Source: Engraulis encrasicolus
Lineage: Eukaryota > Chordata > Actinopteri > Clupeiformes > Engraulidae
Direction of reading: 5' to 3'
Assembly: GCF_034702125.1 (NCBI RefSeq)
Contig: NC_085859.1
Coordinates: 8,194,440-8,258,439, forward strand
Length of the DNA: 64,000 bases
A program made the position numbers and the translations under genes. Below are positions 28,744 to 40,363 of the stretch, piece by piece (positions within the stretch are counted from its first letter, which is position 1; each line of letters starts with the position of its first letter). The notes under the pieces were generated by a model. That model searched no databases and was not told the DNA's origin. It saw nothing but the letters and a program-made list of their open reading frames with translations.

Positions 28744-31662
28744 TGTCTGGTTCTGTCTCCCTGCCTGTCTGATTCTCTCTGTCTGTCTGTCTGTCTGTCT
28801 CCCTCTCTCTCTCTCTGATTGTCTTCCCCTGTATGTACAGTTAGGGCCAGAAATATTTGGACAGCAACACAATTATCATCCTTTTCCACCCTGTACCCCA
28901 CCACAATGGATTTGAAATAAAACAAACAAGCTGTGCATTAACTGTAGAGTCTCAGCGTTAATGTGAGGGTGTTAAAATCCATATCGCATGAACAGGAATG
29001 AAACAGCAACGTTTTTTGTGTGTGTTGCCCACTTTTCAAGGGATCAAAAGTAATTGGACAGTAGGCTTCTCAGGTATTTTCCAGTCAGATGCGTGTTATT
29101 CCCATACTACACCATCACCAAGATGTCAATACAAGGTCTTAGAGTTCATTTGAAGTGTTCCATTTGCATTTCCATATTTTTACGGAACATCCATGAGATC
29201 CAAAGTCCATCTGTCACCATCAGTGATGCAAGCCATCATAAGGTGGAAAAAAATCAAAACAAACCCATTTTAGTGATGAGGAAACATTGAATATGATTAA
29301 TTCAAGAGTTCAGAATGTTGGAAAAAAGAAATACCAGAGCAACACCAAATTACCTGGCAGACATGGAAGACAAATGCTGTGGATGACAGACAATATTCTG
29401 TATCTGGTGAACAAAAACCCATCTCCCAACAGTTGGCCAGATGTAGAACAGTGTCCAGGTGAACGGTGGAGACATGTCCAAGGCAACAATCAAGAAAAAG
29501 ATCAAGAACATTGAGGAACACTTCACCATAGGAAATACAGAGGGTTCACTAAAAGATGTAAATTATTGATTGCATCAGAAATAGCAATACCAGATTTGGC
29601 TTTGCCAAACAATGTCTTAAAAAGACTGTATAGGTCTTGAGCTACATCCTATGGACAGAGGAGACAAAATCATCCTGTACAAGGGTAATGGGAAGAAATG
29701 AGTATAGAGAAGGGAAGGAACTGCTCATGACTCAAAGCATACCACCCAATCAGTGAATCATGGTGGTGGTAGTGTCATGGTGTGGGCATGCATATCTGTC
29801 AATACGATTATTCCCTTGTATTTATTGATGATGAGGACTACCGACAAAAGCCACAGGATGAATTCTGAAGATTTTCAGGCTATATTATCATGTCATATTA
29901 AACCTAATGGTTCTGAACTCATTGGACAATGCTTCACATTGCAGATGGACAATGACCCAAAGCTCCATCTGAAAGCCACTAGTCATTTCTACCCCCCAAA
30001 AGTGGAATATTATTCAATGGTCCAGTCAATCACCTCACCTGAGTACGGTTGAGCAAGCATTTCACTTGCTGGAGGCAAAACTGAAGGGAAATACCCTAAG
30101 AATAAGCAGGAACTGAAGACTGTTACAATAGCTCACCATATAGAGCTCACCATAGCATCACCAGGGATAAAACCCAGTGTCTATTGATGTCTATGGATTG
30201 CGAATTACAGGCTGTAACTGACTGGAAAGTATTTGCAACCAAATAATTAAAAATGGAAAGTTTGATGTATAAATACTAGACTGTCCAATTACTTTTGGTC
30301 CCTTAAAACTGGGGTGGCACTGATAGAAAATGACATAATTCCTTCAAAGTTCACTCGATTTGGACGCAAACGCCCCCGTATTAAAGCTGAAAGTCTGCTG
30401 TTAATGTACATCTCGTTTGTTTCATTTCAAATCCATTGGGACGGTGTACAGCACCAAAAACATGAAAATTGTGCAGATGTCCAAATATTTATGGCCCTAA
30501 CTGTATAGAAAATACAAAAATTCTGTTGCCTGCCCTGTTTTTGGAATTGGTGTTCATTTGTCCTATTTGATTTCTTGATTGCTCGTTGCCCATGATATCT
30601 TTGTCATTGTCTGCTTGGTCCATCGTTGTCTTCACCTGTCTTGTTACCTGTTCATTGTCCTTGATTGCCTGTATCTCGTTTGTATCCCCTCTCTGTCTCG
30701 TCAACCACCTGGATCCTGTTGTGTTCTTCCTATCGTGTGCCTTCTCTGTAATTGCCCTCTGTGTATTTTAACACAGAGGGCAACCCCCCCGCCCGAACCT
30801 CTGTGTGTTGATCTGTTGATCTCCAACCCCGTGACTGTGGTAAGTGTTTCGTTTGTAGTGTATTTAGTGGTGTTTCGTTTGTAGTGTATTTAGTGGTGTT
30901 TCGTGGTTTCCCCCTGGTGGGTTTTTGTTTTGCATTTCTGTCCGTTTGGCTCTTGCCATTCTATTTTGAGTTGATTAAAATCCACCCCCGAACCTTGAAG
31001 CTTGCCTCTACATCCATCCTTGCCTGCACTTGGGTTCTCTGGTCTTGAAGTTCTGACACACACACAAACCAGTGGTGGACGAAGTACACCAGTTATGTAC
31101 TTGAGTAAAAGTACAGTTACCTTGCATTGAAAACTACTCAAGTAAAAGTGAAAGTATTCACCTCACTTTTTTACTTGAGTAGAAGTACAAAAGTATCTGC
31201 CGTCAAAAATACTTAAGTACTAAAAGTAAAAAGTAAAAACTTAAAAATGAAGCTTTTGGTGCAATTTTAATATTTAAGTGTTGTAGGCCTAGTTTGGTCA
31301 TATCTAATTAAATATCCTCTGATTTGCATAGGCTATACCAACATGTTAGAACTAGGCCACAACAGGCCTCAGAAACACCGTGGAGTAAGTCCATGGATGT
31401 TTTAGCATCAGTTCATTTTCACCTCTCTAAACAAATACTGACCCTAATATGCCCAAAAGAACACATGAAAGGGCAATTAATATTAAGAATGATTAGGCTT
31501 AAATTGATTATATGCCTATCCGAACAACTACTACAATACCCCCCCAGCCGTAGGCCTACAGTCCAGATAGGCCTACTTATTTGTGACAGCAAGGAGTTAG
31601 AGTAGTAGCCAATAAAGTACTTTATGTTTAATTTTTGTTATAATTATGGTTTTGGTAGACCT

Positions 31663-31693
<31 letters not shown>

Positions 31694-33000
31694 TTATTAT
31701 TATTATTATGTAGTGTTTGGTTATGTTAAGGTTGGCTTAGGCCTATGTATGGACAAACAGACTTCTTGCGATTCTAAGCTAGAAACATCTTCATATACTT
31801 GTAATGGTCTCTATTTGCTAGATGCCAATGATTTGCAATAGCCTAGCCTACTTGATACAACTTAATTGGAACACTTATCTGTCTGATCATGAAAAAGCCT
31901 TTTGTGCCTGTGCACATCACTGGGCCAATATTTAGTCAAAGCCTACTGACCTGGCTTAAGGGAAAGGATACATGTTGCATGTAGCCTCACTTTGCAACAT
32001 ATGGTGGGCATGGCAAACCTCATGTAATGATACAAACCCTTTACAGAAGTCTCTTTTCCATAAAGTTGAAGCAAACCATTTTTTGGGTGACAGGGGAGTC
32101 TATTAGACAAGTAATTGATATCCCCAACTACTTCAGAAAATACTGCAATGTATTGAGGGGAAAGAATGCTATCACGGAGTTGTGCGCCTGGATGGTTTGG
32201 AATAAGCAGCATGTTTAGGCATCCTGTGCACTTCACTGAAGAAACCAACACGCTACAAAAGCAGTAATTATGTGACTCTATTGTAGGCCTAAGCCATAAC
32301 ACAGATATAGTAGCACAGTATAGCACAGTAAGTCAAATAAGCAGTAGGGCCTACATTAAGTATCAATTCGCTGATTATTCAGTTCAAACGCGAAGCCTAT
32401 CTGACAAATTTCGTCTCGTCAGGCGAGTGCAGCCTGCGAGCTAAATCTCTCCCCCCTCTCTCCCCCTCCGCCGAATACGACGTGCAGATTAATACACTCT
32501 AACAACGTTATTGTCGCCTGCTTTATTGTTTTGCTGTGCTTTCCGCGTGTTACTAGAAAGTACCGTTTCTTCTTATTTCAATTCGTCTCGCAAGTCGCAA
32601 CAGTGGACACATCAGTGGTCTTGCTCTTCTCGCTTTCCTCCTAAAACTAATTCTTTACAGTAGAGCTTGTTGTCACGTGACACTTTACAACCAATCACAA
32701 TGGCGAATCTCTGAGTCTGCCAATCGGATTCAGTTTCACTTTCTTCACACAAGCGTGAATCTCAGATTTCATTTGACCAGGGCATTAAAAATGAATTCAT
32801 TCACCTGCCGTGTATCACCTTAAATAAGAAAAAAAGGAACGAGTAAGGAACGAGTGTTTTCTGTAAATGTAACGAAGTGAAAGTACTGAATTTCGCTTTG
32901 AAATGTAGTGAAATAAAAATACTTGAGTAAAGTATGAAAGTATGAAAATGTTACTTAAGTACAGTAACGAATTACATTTACTTCGTTACTGTCCACCACT

Positions 33001-33065
<65 letters not shown>

Positions 33066-33139
33066 ATCTCATACAGTACATGTGAATACACTGTCTCTCT
33101 CTCTAACACACAAACACACACAGAGAAATTAATCAACAC

Positions 33140-33204
<65 letters not shown>

Positions 33205-33768
33205 ACCCCTGTTTGTATCTTGTCTTCTCCTCCTCCAGATTCCTGTCACTTCACTCTGGATCCAAACACAGCACACACATGGCTCCATCTGTCTGAGGGG
33301 AACAGGAGGGTGCAGTGGAGACGTAAGGACCAGTCATATCCTGATCATCCAGACAGATTTGATATGTGGTTTCAGGTGCTGTGTAGAGAGGGTGTTTCTG
33401 CACGCTGCTACTGGGAGGTTGAGTATACTAGTACTAGTGGAGGGGATGTCGTTATAGCAGTGTCCTATAAAAGCATCAGCAGGAAAGGAGGGGGTTATGA
33501 GTGTCTGTTTGGATTTAATGATCAGTCCTGGAGGCTGGACCTCACCAGCTCCAGGTCCTGTTTCAGACACAATGACGAAAAGACTGAAGTCCCCCTAGTG
33601 GCCAGCTCCAGAATAGGAGTGTATGTGGATCACAGGGCAGGAACTCTGGCCTTCTACAGCATCTCTGGAGACACAATGACCTTCCTGCACGGAGTCCACA
33701 CCACATTCACACACACTCTCTACCCTGGGTTTTGGTTAGGTGATGGATCATCAGTGGAGCTGTTGTGA
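14904..33768 (+). CDS. TRIM gene B: RING/B-box/coiled-coil/SPRY E3 ligase, complete (7 exons)
   Basis: Exons 14904-15494, 18885-18980, 21122-21355, 21538-21706, 21803-21823, 28159-28341 and 33239-33768 join in frame to 1824 nt (607 residues plus stop). All introns are GT/AG. The order is C3HC4 RING (C16 to C58), B-box 1 (C103 to about 140), B-box 2 (C154 to H184), coiled coil (about 198-360), a linker with a hydrophobic run (387-404), and PRY-SPRY (432-607). This matches the finTRIM/TRIM25-like class of fish TRIM proteins, cytoplasmic RING E3 ubiquitin ligases in antiviral and inflammatory signalling (family knowledge). Start: the first ATG gives MKM; the third codon is also ATG with A at -3 and is an equal candidate. 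The exon 6 choice is the least certain part, and the orphan SPRY exons downstream may be alternative ends. No disabling change is seen. Confidence 0.85.
15870..16360. mobile_element. possible MITE with inverted ends
   Basis: A block gcatgccagagccatactat at about 15886 recurs inverted at about 16318-16354 (tgtatggctctggggcatgc) around 430 bp. No target duplication was resolved. Lies in intron 1 of gene B. Confidence 0.35.
16370..16585 (-). repeat. possible tRNA-derived SINE fragment
   Basis: On the minus strand, GTTCGATCCCC resembles a pol III B box, preceded by a tRNA-like stretch (ggcccagcggtatcgtactg). No poly(A) or simple-repeat tail was identified. Confidence 0.35.
16587..17840. mobile_element. 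DNA transposon with 16-bp inverted ends GGGGACCATTCCATCA
   Basis: Ends GGGGACCATTCCATCA and TGATGGAATGGTCCCC are perfect inverted repeats. The termini are compatible with a PIF/Harbinger-like family, but no 3-bp duplication could be confirmed, so the class is inferred. No transposase is seen. A truncated inverted copy of its left about 280 bp lies at 35167-35446, just before SPRY exon 3. Confidence 0.65.
17841..18232. repeat. dispersed repeat, copy 1
   Basis: Shares long stretches with about 47107-47430 (accatttc...ggtattcatggtctgg, ttgtttgatctgac, gattgcaggaagcgggaag, ccacagaaaac, gtggaagtacgta). Unclassified. From 18233 to 18884 I see only ordinary intron sequence. Confidence 0.6.
18885..18980 (+). 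CDS. gene B exon 2: coiled coil, 96 nt
   Basis: Exactly 32 codons between tactgtccag and gtgagaacc, phase 0 on both sides, rich in E, Q and L heptads ([28 protein letters not shown]). A 96-nt second exon is the conserved TRIM architecture. Confidence 0.9.
20395..20990. repeat. dispersed repeat, empty-site copy
   Basis: The reverse complement of this stretch matches 44090-44622, and its left end matches 51394-51440. The two flanks of the big element at 44623-51393 are therefore contiguous here. The stretch 18985-20390 upstream in the intron shows no gene I recognise. Confidence 0.75.
21031..21113 (+). repeat. (TG)n tract next to exon 3 acceptor
   Basis: 83 nt of pure TG ending 8 nt before the exon 3 start of TRIM gene B; it takes the place of the usual polypyrimidine tract. 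UG repeats in RNA are the known binding target of TDP-43-type proteins. Confidence 0.95.
21122..21355 (+). CDS. gene B exon 3: coiled coil, 234 nt
   Basis: 78 codons, phase 0 to 0, the standard TRIM third-exon length; ends QDPIHFLK before gtagac. The acceptor (cttatcag) sits 8 nt after an 83-nt TG tract. Skipping this exon would keep frame. Confidence 0.92.
21538..21706 (+). CDS. gene B exon 4: post-coiled-coil region
   Basis: 169 nt, phase 0 to 1, opening [16 protein letters not shown] and closing [10 protein letters not shown]. Nearly identical to gene A exon 1048-1216, showing recent duplication. Confidence 0.9.
21803..21823 (+). CDS. gene B exon 5: 21-nt linker micro-exon
   Basis: Between ctcaaaacag and gtaagtctac, phase 1 to 1, encoding ATKAQII with split first codon. 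Gene A has a 33-nt counterpart at 1336-1368. It is supported by both splice sites and by conservation in the paralogue. Confidence 0.75.
   Translation, partial: QLRRRS
22493..23985. mobile_element. inverted-repeat transposon, 1.5 kb
   Basis: Left end TTTACAGTTTTTTTCAATTG plus ctaacaagc is mirrored at the right end (gcttgttagcaattgaaaaa then cggtaaa). Within it, 23041-23100 carries a tail-like phrase (aactttattaatccccaggg) common in fish LINE 3' ends. No transposase frame was recognised. Just left, 22290-22490 has a (CAAGT)n stretch and degenerate agacatagacagta repeats. Confidence 0.6.
24149..24434. repeat. imperfect (TG)n tract
   Basis: TG-rich DNA with interrupting phrases that repeat (tttagtgcagg/aaagtgc...gtgtgcg), so a longer unit has also been duplicated. 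Confidence 0.85.
24435..24821. mobile_element. hAT-type MITE inserted in (TG)n
   Basis: Ends TAGGGATGCACCGATAC and GATATCCCATCCCTA are imperfect inverted repeats, with internal GATACCGATA and CCGATCCGATC repeats. Both flanks are gtgtgtgt, compatible with an 8-bp duplication in the microsatellite. Confidence 0.7.
24956..25460 (-). pseudogene. 5'-truncated LINE fragment (end of reverse transcriptase ORF)
   Basis: Minus-strand frame 25372-24956 encodes the C-terminal region of a CR1/L2/Rex-type LINE polyprotein: [49 protein letters not shown]. The codons just upstream (to about 25450) continue the match in the same frame ([19 protein letters not shown]). The catalytic RT motifs are missing because the copy is truncated. 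3' sequence continues into TG-rich DNA that was later split by the hAT MITE. Confidence 0.7.
25590..26395. repeat. tandem array of about 115-150-bp units
   Basis: Starts with (GTTT)n, then four units carrying gagccgatttttatgaaatt, tagtgggatgattggtcatg and acccaaggaacaat. Ends ggcgtaggcgaaggtttgcg. Looks like an interspersed fish repeat with internal tandem duplication. No protein is supported. Confidence 0.75.
26404..28047. repeat. teleost interspersed repeat with three internal units
   Basis: Bounded by gggcccgagcaccgg...gtgcgaggccc and gtgcgagggcccgtcatcgc with gccgctcgcggctttaatt. The interior repeats a unit of about 480 bp three times (gctgccatgcatatctttna, tgtagcgcccccttaagtc, ccatggccacacccaacagg). 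Reading frames here are not conserved between units, so it is treated as non-coding. Confidence 0.7.
28159..28341 (+). CDS. gene B exon 6: linker with predicted transmembrane-like segment
   Basis: 183 nt, phase 1 to 1, from a strong acceptor (tgtctacttcacag) to AAAGT|gtgagt. It ends [14 protein letters not shown], matching gene A's linker exon (3457-3513). The preceding 40 or so codons are open and encode a basic patch (GKGMRMGKR) then [18 protein letters not shown], an uncharged run long enough for a membrane span. An alternative in-phase acceptor at 28283-28284 (gaaccag) would drop this run and leave a soluble linker. Which form is used is unknown. Confidence 0.6.
28467..28812. repeat. (CT)n array with higher-order unit
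   Basis: Long CT runs are interrupted three times by gtctggttctgtctccctgc then ctgtctgattc, so both the dinucleotide and a roughly 110-bp compound unit are repeated. Sits between exon 6 and exon 7 of gene B. Confidence 0.95.
28838..30503 (+). mobile_element. Tc1-like transposon with decayed transposase
   Basis: Begins CAGTTAGGGCCAGAAATATT and ends AATATTTATGGCCCTAACTG, with TA at 28836-28837 and 30504-30505. Inverted similarity runs about 200 bp into each end. At 29753-30052 the plus strand reads [12 protein letters not shown] and [15 protein letters not shown], recognisable Tc1 transposase motifs. The frame before and after is broken by stops, so the enzyme is dead. Intron 6 of gene B. Confidence 0.85.
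31070..33001. mobile_element. hAT-like element, ends CAGTGGTGGACGAAGTA
   Basis: Left CAGTGGTGGACGAAGTACAC and right ACTTCGTTACTGTCCACCACTG are inverted. Subterminal acttgagtaaaagtac repeats are present at both ends. The CA-repeat flanks (acacaaac and acacacac) fit an 8-bp duplication with one change. The 1.9-kb interior has no transposase frame I recognise. Confidence 0.75.
32999..33200. repeat. (CA)n and (GA)n tracts 5' of SPRY exon 2
   Basis: CA tract 32999-33063 and GA tract 33146-33200; the GA run ends 38 bp before the SPRY acceptor. Confidence 0.95.
33239..33768 (+). CDS. gene B exon 7: SPRY exon 2 (B30.2)
   Basis: Begins phase 2 after ctcctccag; intact 176 codons to TGA. PRY motif [21 protein letters not shown] motifs [34 protein letters not shown] and [16 protein letters not shown]. 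Compared with copies 1 and 3, it differs most after EVEY and in the segment after NDQSWRLDL. Confidence 0.88.
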
Positions 33769-33791
33769 AGACCCTACAGGTAAATGCTGTA

Positions 33792-33799
33792 CACACGCA

Positions 33800-33865
<66 letters not shown>

Positions 33866-33902
33866 ACACACACACGCACACGCACATGCACACACACACA
33901 CA
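33792..33902. repeat. (CA)n tract 3' of SPRY exon 2
   Basis: CA-rich tract with CCCA, CGCA and ATGCA interruptions, starting 24 bp after the gene B stop codon. Confidence 0.95.
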
Positions 33903-34870
<968 letters not shown>

Positions 34871-35166
34871 GCCAAATTAAGGGGGCACAGACCTTTTAGA
34901 CCCCCCGAAAGATAAAGGTGGAGGGCCAAAAACACATGAACCTGTTGATAGTTGTCTTCTATCTACCTGTGCACACACTCCAGTCATTACAACTCTGAGC
35001 CATCTACACCTTCGTCTACATAATCGAAATTGTTTGGCCCTATTCTTATTATTAAGACAATTAAAACATTCTTAAAATGTGTTAACTATCAGAAATCCCC
35101 CGAAATTAAAGGTAGGCTAATGTTAATTATTGTCGTTGATCACCCAAAAGACTGTGTAAATTTGGA

Positions 35167-35446
35167 GACTGGTGCACTTTGATCTATCAAAATGCTGGCG
35201 GGAATATGCGGAACGGTCAGGTTGTGACACTGTTTCCTACAGGTTGAAATTCTTTGTAGCACTGATTTGATTAGCCCGGTGTTAAACCTGGGAGCTACCA
35301 GGTTTGACTTGGAGCATAAATTACCGTGGCAACTCAGCTGAGTGTCAGGTTAGCAAGGCTGATGGAACGGATCTCTGTCTAAAAATAGCGTAATTTACCG
35401 ACTTGAGCTCAGACTTGGGGTTACCGCCGTTGATGGAATGGTCCCC
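35167..35446. mobile_element. truncated inverted copy of the GGGGACCATTCC element
   Basis: Reverse complement of the left 280 bp of the element at 16587: same terminus (gatggaatggtcccc) and same internal phrases (actcagctgagt, aaaaatagcg, gttaaacc). Confidence 0.7.
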
Positions 35447-35540
35447 TGGACTCTGCGCCTCTCCAGCTCCAGCTCCTCTTCCCATCACAATACAGTAATA
35501 AAGAGACTAAACTCCCTCTAGTGGGAGAGCTGCTCACTAC
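35447..35540 (+). pseudogene. SPRY exon remnant
   Basis: Carries ctccagctccagctcct, cccatcacaatacagtaata and ctccctctagtgg, matching the middle of the SPRY exons around SSSSYFWHN...LPLVAS. Nothing of the exon remains on either side. Cut by the transposon end at 35446. Confidence 0.7.
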
Positions 35541-35574
35541 ACACTCCTACTGTAGCTGTCACTCCACTTCCCTG

Positions 35575-35658
<84 letters not shown>

Positions 35659-35698
35659 ACATAAAACCCTGTTTGTGTCCTGTCTTCTACTCCTCCAG

Positions 35699-36192
35699 AT
35701 TCCTGTCACTTCACTCTGGATCCAAACACAGCAAACACCTTCCTCCATCTGTCTGAGGGGAACAGGAGCGTGGAGAGGAGACGTGAGGCCCAGTCATATC
35801 CTGATCATCCAGACAGATTTAATTATTATTTTCAGGTGCTGTGTAAAGAGGGTGTGTCTGAACGCTGCTACTGGGAGATTGAGTGGAGTGGTGGGAATGT
35901 TGAAATAGCAGTGTCATATAAAAGCATCATCAGGAGAGGACAGGGTGGTGGGTGTAAGTTTGGAAATAATGATCAGTCCTGGAGGCTGGACCTCGACAGC
36001 TCCAGCTCCTATTTCTGGCACAATCATGAACAGACTGCTCTCCCTCTAGTGGCCAGTTCCAAAATAGGAGTGTATGTGGATCACAGGGCAGGAACTCTGG
36101 CCTTCTACAGCATCTCTGGAGACACAATGACCTTCCTGCACGGAGTCCACACCACATTCACACACACTCTCTACCCAGGGTTTTATTTATAG
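35699..36192 (+). CDS. SPRY exon 3: orphan or alternative last exon
   Basis: Acceptor ctcctccag and phase 2 opening identical to SPRY exon 2; 164 codons to a TAG. PRY ([17 protein letters not shown]) and SPRY motifs are intact ([30 protein letters not shown]). The C-terminus stops at YPGFYL because about 20 bp were lost; the other copies continue through a SSVxLL ending. No RING, B-box or coiled-coil exon lies between gene B's end and this exon. It is therefore either a duplicated orphan or an alternative terminal exon; splicing from 28341 would keep frame. Confidence 0.75.
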
Positions 36193-36248
36193 CTGTTGTG
36201 AGGCCCCTAAAGGTACATGCTGTACACACACACACACACACACACACA

Positions 36249-36331
<83 letters not shown>

Positions 36332-36541
36332 GCCAAATTAGGGGAGGCACAGACCTTTTAGACCCCCCGCAAGATAAAGGTGGAGGAGCATAAACAGCCC
36401 AATAATAATGAAACCGTTGATAGTTGTCTTCTATCTGCCTGTGCACACACTTCAGACATCACAACATTTCACAATTTGGAACGCCCAGTGTTGACCTGAA
36501 GCTGACACCTTTGCACACACACACTGTAGAATCAGATCAAT

Positions 36542-36669
<128 letters not shown>

Positions 36670-36854
36670 TTTTGACCCCCCGAAAGATAAAGGTGGAGGG
36701 GCATAAACACCCCAATAATAATGAAACCGTTGATAGTTGTCTTCTATCTGCCTGTGCACACACTTCAGTCATCACAACATTTCACAACTTTGAGCGCCCA
36801 GTGTTGACCTGAAGTTGGTGCCTTTGCACACACACACTGTAGAATCAGATCAAT

Positions 36855-36956
<102 letters not shown>

Positions 36957-36959
36957 CAG

Positions 36960-37042
<83 letters not shown>

Positions 37043-37379
37043 CACACACTGTAGAATCAGATCAATTCACACACACACTGTAATTTAACAGTTTAATTGC
37101 ATGCTGGGAGATAGCCGCAATTCTTTCTCATCTCTTTGGAAGCACTATCTGTTCCTATATTCAGGACCTATATTTATGACAACTATGTATATGCCTAAGT
37201 TGAGTTGACTTACACACCAATGATCAGATTAGTTATTGTGCTTCTACATTTATGCCAATTTGACAACTTATTTCTGGTTTGGTATGGTGGTGGTGCTGCT
37301 GCTGTTTCACGTTTATAATTGGTAGCAAGCATTAATGAAGATGAGATTAGCAGTGTAATTTAGCTTCTGACGTGCTGAG

Positions 37380-37920
37380 TGACTTTAAAGGATGGGGATG
37401 GTGGGGTGCCATTTTGCTTTTGTAACTGGTGCCAAGTAGCCCACTGTTATTAATGTAATCTACATAATGAAATTATTGCTCCGAAAAATGTACACTTGTG
37501 AAGAGTGAATTTAAAGCTGGAGAGACTTATTAATTGTGAATTTAAGAGTTAATGTAAAGTCAGTCTGTTGGACATTGTGATTACAGTACACAGTGCTTCA
37601 CAGCAATACATATTTAGGCTACATGTATTGGAATGAACATTTATTCAACATAAATATCATAATGAACATTTATGTAACATTAGGGCACTTGTGATTTTTG
37701 TTTGGTGTAGAGGTCTTGGAGTTGTGGTTTACTCAATGTGTCTCAATGATTAATGTACATGTGCATAATAAAGTAACTTCTGCATAAATGTTCCACTTGT
37801 GAGAAGATTCTTTACTTGCCCCTGCACAAGAAGGACCCGAACCTGCAACCCTGTAACCTAAACTAAGCTCTCACCATGAATGTGTATTTCGTGGTTTTAA
37901 CTAAAATACTTGCATGTGAT
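37380..37920 (+). repeat. TRIM 3'-UTR unit, copy 3, with candidate poly(A) signal
   Basis: Shares gatggtggggtgccatttt, aatgtaaagtcagtctgttgg, the Tttgtttggtgtag phrase and gtgcataataaagtaac (AATAAA at 37767-37772) with the other copies. It ends with a B-box-like aggacccgaacctgcaacc. It would be the 3' end of transcripts using SPRY exon 2 or 3. Confidence 0.65.
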
Positions 37921-38110
37921 TGGAGAGAGTCAAAGCATTGTAGACATCATGACTGGAGAATGGATAACAAGAACCAGAGAAAAGATCTTATCCTCTCCAG
38001 GTGCCTGTTGTTGCAATGCCTATCCACCAGAGGTCCTCACTGAGTTATGGGGACTCGTCATCATACCAGTAAGGTACTGGCCAAGGACACATTCACGATA
38101 AACATGTGAG

Positions 38111-38739
38111 CAGTGGCGTAGCTAGAAAAGAAAATCTAGGTGTTCCCAAGAAAATACAGGTGTTCCTTATTTATTTTATTTTTTCCAACTCAGAGTAAAC
38201 ACAGCACGTTTGCACGGATCGGCCTACTATCACGGTGTCATACTATTACGCATACTATTACGCATGAATCATGACTGGCAAACCCAACCTAACTTATTTG
38301 TTGCTATATTTTAGCTGCAACTGAATTCAAAGGGATGCATATTGGCTTTAAATATACATCAATTATCTCATCAGAGTCCATTCCTCGGCGAGCTCCTTTT
38401 CAAACATTGACTGGAAGTGTTGCCAACCTGTTAATTCTTGAAAACACTTGCTGTAACGGTGGCTCTGGTGTGTAGGGCTACAAAATATTATTAAGGAAAT
38501 GTTGAAACTAGCAAACAGAAAACCAATCCACCAGTTGGGCTGCGTTTGAAACGTTATTTAGTGTTTAATTTATATCCCGAAATTGGGAAACAACAAGGAC
38601 AGCCTCCAACACAGCCATTCTAGCTAGTAGCAGAAGTTTTCACAAACCCAAAAGGCCGACCGGTTTAACCAAAACAAAGGAGAAAAGAAAAGGATGGGAA
38701 GAGGGGTACAGACAGACAGGCTGGGCTGGCTGGAAGAGA

Positions 38740-38789
<50 letters not shown>

Positions 38790-40100
38790 TGACGTGGGTA
38801 ATCACGGTTAGCACGAGCAACAGTCAGCTTACCGGTTGTCCAGACAATCAGAAAGTAAAGGAAATGTCTTCACGGTACCTGACCTGTTCCGAGCGTCCCA
38901 GCGTCCCACAACTCCAAACGAAATACACAATTCACACTTGGTAGCAGTCCGAGTTGGTAGTTAGTCGGCGTGTTACTCTCTCCGCAACTAATGCTACTCC
39001 TCCACCAAGTAGAACACCGTTTACAGGCATCTCCATACTGGCATTCTTAATGCGAAATCTCCCCTGAAGATCATAATGTGATGTTGTTTAATCCATTTCG
39101 TGTTAGTTATGCTAGCGACTGGACTTCTTTATGGAGCGTTCATGCGGGGTATCAGCTGCATCAAAATCTTCAAACTTGTTTTTAAAACTACCACGTCTGT
39201 ACTGTCTGTGTCTGCGCGCGCGTTATCGTTCACGCATGGTCTTCTCTATGGGATGTACTATATTTATTTTAGGAGCAACGTACGAATGAAAGGGTTGAAA
39301 TCCATACTCGTCGCCTACATGTGCGGCATTTTTATCATTTCGTTTCCATAATAATTTTAGGCACATAACGCTCGCGCCCTCCGCAATTTAATATTGCACT
39401 CCAACCAACTGTATCGGGCTAAATCATTTAGCCATCCACTCACTGCTTCAGGGATGGCGAAAGCTTTCAGATCGCTCTGGCATTTAGGCACGTCTACAGA
39501 AGAGAGATCTGGGATCCCCAAGCTAACTGTATTTTGGTTCATCTATAGCTGCATCATCCTCTACTCGAGCAGACCCCTAGTGCTTCGTGCATCTTCGTTA
39601 CACTTTGTGAATATACATCTGCGTGAGAATCAGGTTATCCTGTCGGATGGTATGGGTAATAAGGCTAACTGTGGGCCTGCTTTTTGAAGGGAGAACCTCT
39701 GCGATTCTGGAACCTGAAGTCTGTTGGGCCTAAAGCCGTGGCTTTTTAAAATAATTTCGATGAGAACTCTGTTTCATCGCAGCATATTTTAGAACCATCA
39801 TGTTGCACCACTGACATAGCCTATTCAGTAGCCTATCGATGATGTGCGATTCTAAAGGTAGTTATTACGAAAGACTCCACTTGCCACCTTTCCGGGTGGT
39901 ACTGCACTGACAGCGCCACTAGGTGCACTGCAGGCATAGGTCCACTGGTGAGTGGGGAGGCTGCATGTAAAACCTATGATTGCACTCCCGACGCTTGCGT
40001 TTACAATCGGTTGTCAAGTGACGGCAATTTATTTTAGGTGTTCCAGTTATGAAAGTAGGTGTTCCCGGAACCCTCTGGAACACCTGTAGCTACGCCACTG
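38111..40100. mobile_element. hAT transposon (non-autonomous), perfect 8-bp TSD CATGTGAG
   Basis: Left end CAGTGGCGTAGCTA and right end TAGCTACGCCACTG are perfect inverted repeats, with aggtgttcc just inside both. CATGTGAG is at 38103-38110 and 40101-40108. The 1990-bp interior includes a (TG)n run (38743-38785). Two plus-strand frames (39100-39351, 39394-39687) show no transposase motif. Confidence 0.92.
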
Positions 40101-40363
40101 CATGTGAGGATCGCAGGCTGGGCTACCTGGTGACAACAGAATATCATACAAATTAGATTATAACCACTCAAATGAGCCTATGGGTTGCCGAGGCGGGATT
40201 TAAAAACGTTCTAAGAAATATGGCGGCTGTCCGTGCTGCTTCCAATATCAACGTTTTTGCTTAATTTAAAGAGCCAGGCTGTACTTGCCATTTGACATAA
40301 TCAGCCACTGGGGGGTGCCCGAGAGGGGGGGAGAATGAGCACCCCACCAGGACGGATCTAAGA

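Noticed and set aside
28386..28925. Long minus-strand frame rich in Arg/Glu
   Set aside because: It is the (GA)n complement of the CT array; low complexity only.
39100..39687. Two plus-strand frames inside the hAT element, considered as transposase
   Set aside because: No BED zinc finger, RNase H-like or hAT dimerisation motif could be seen.
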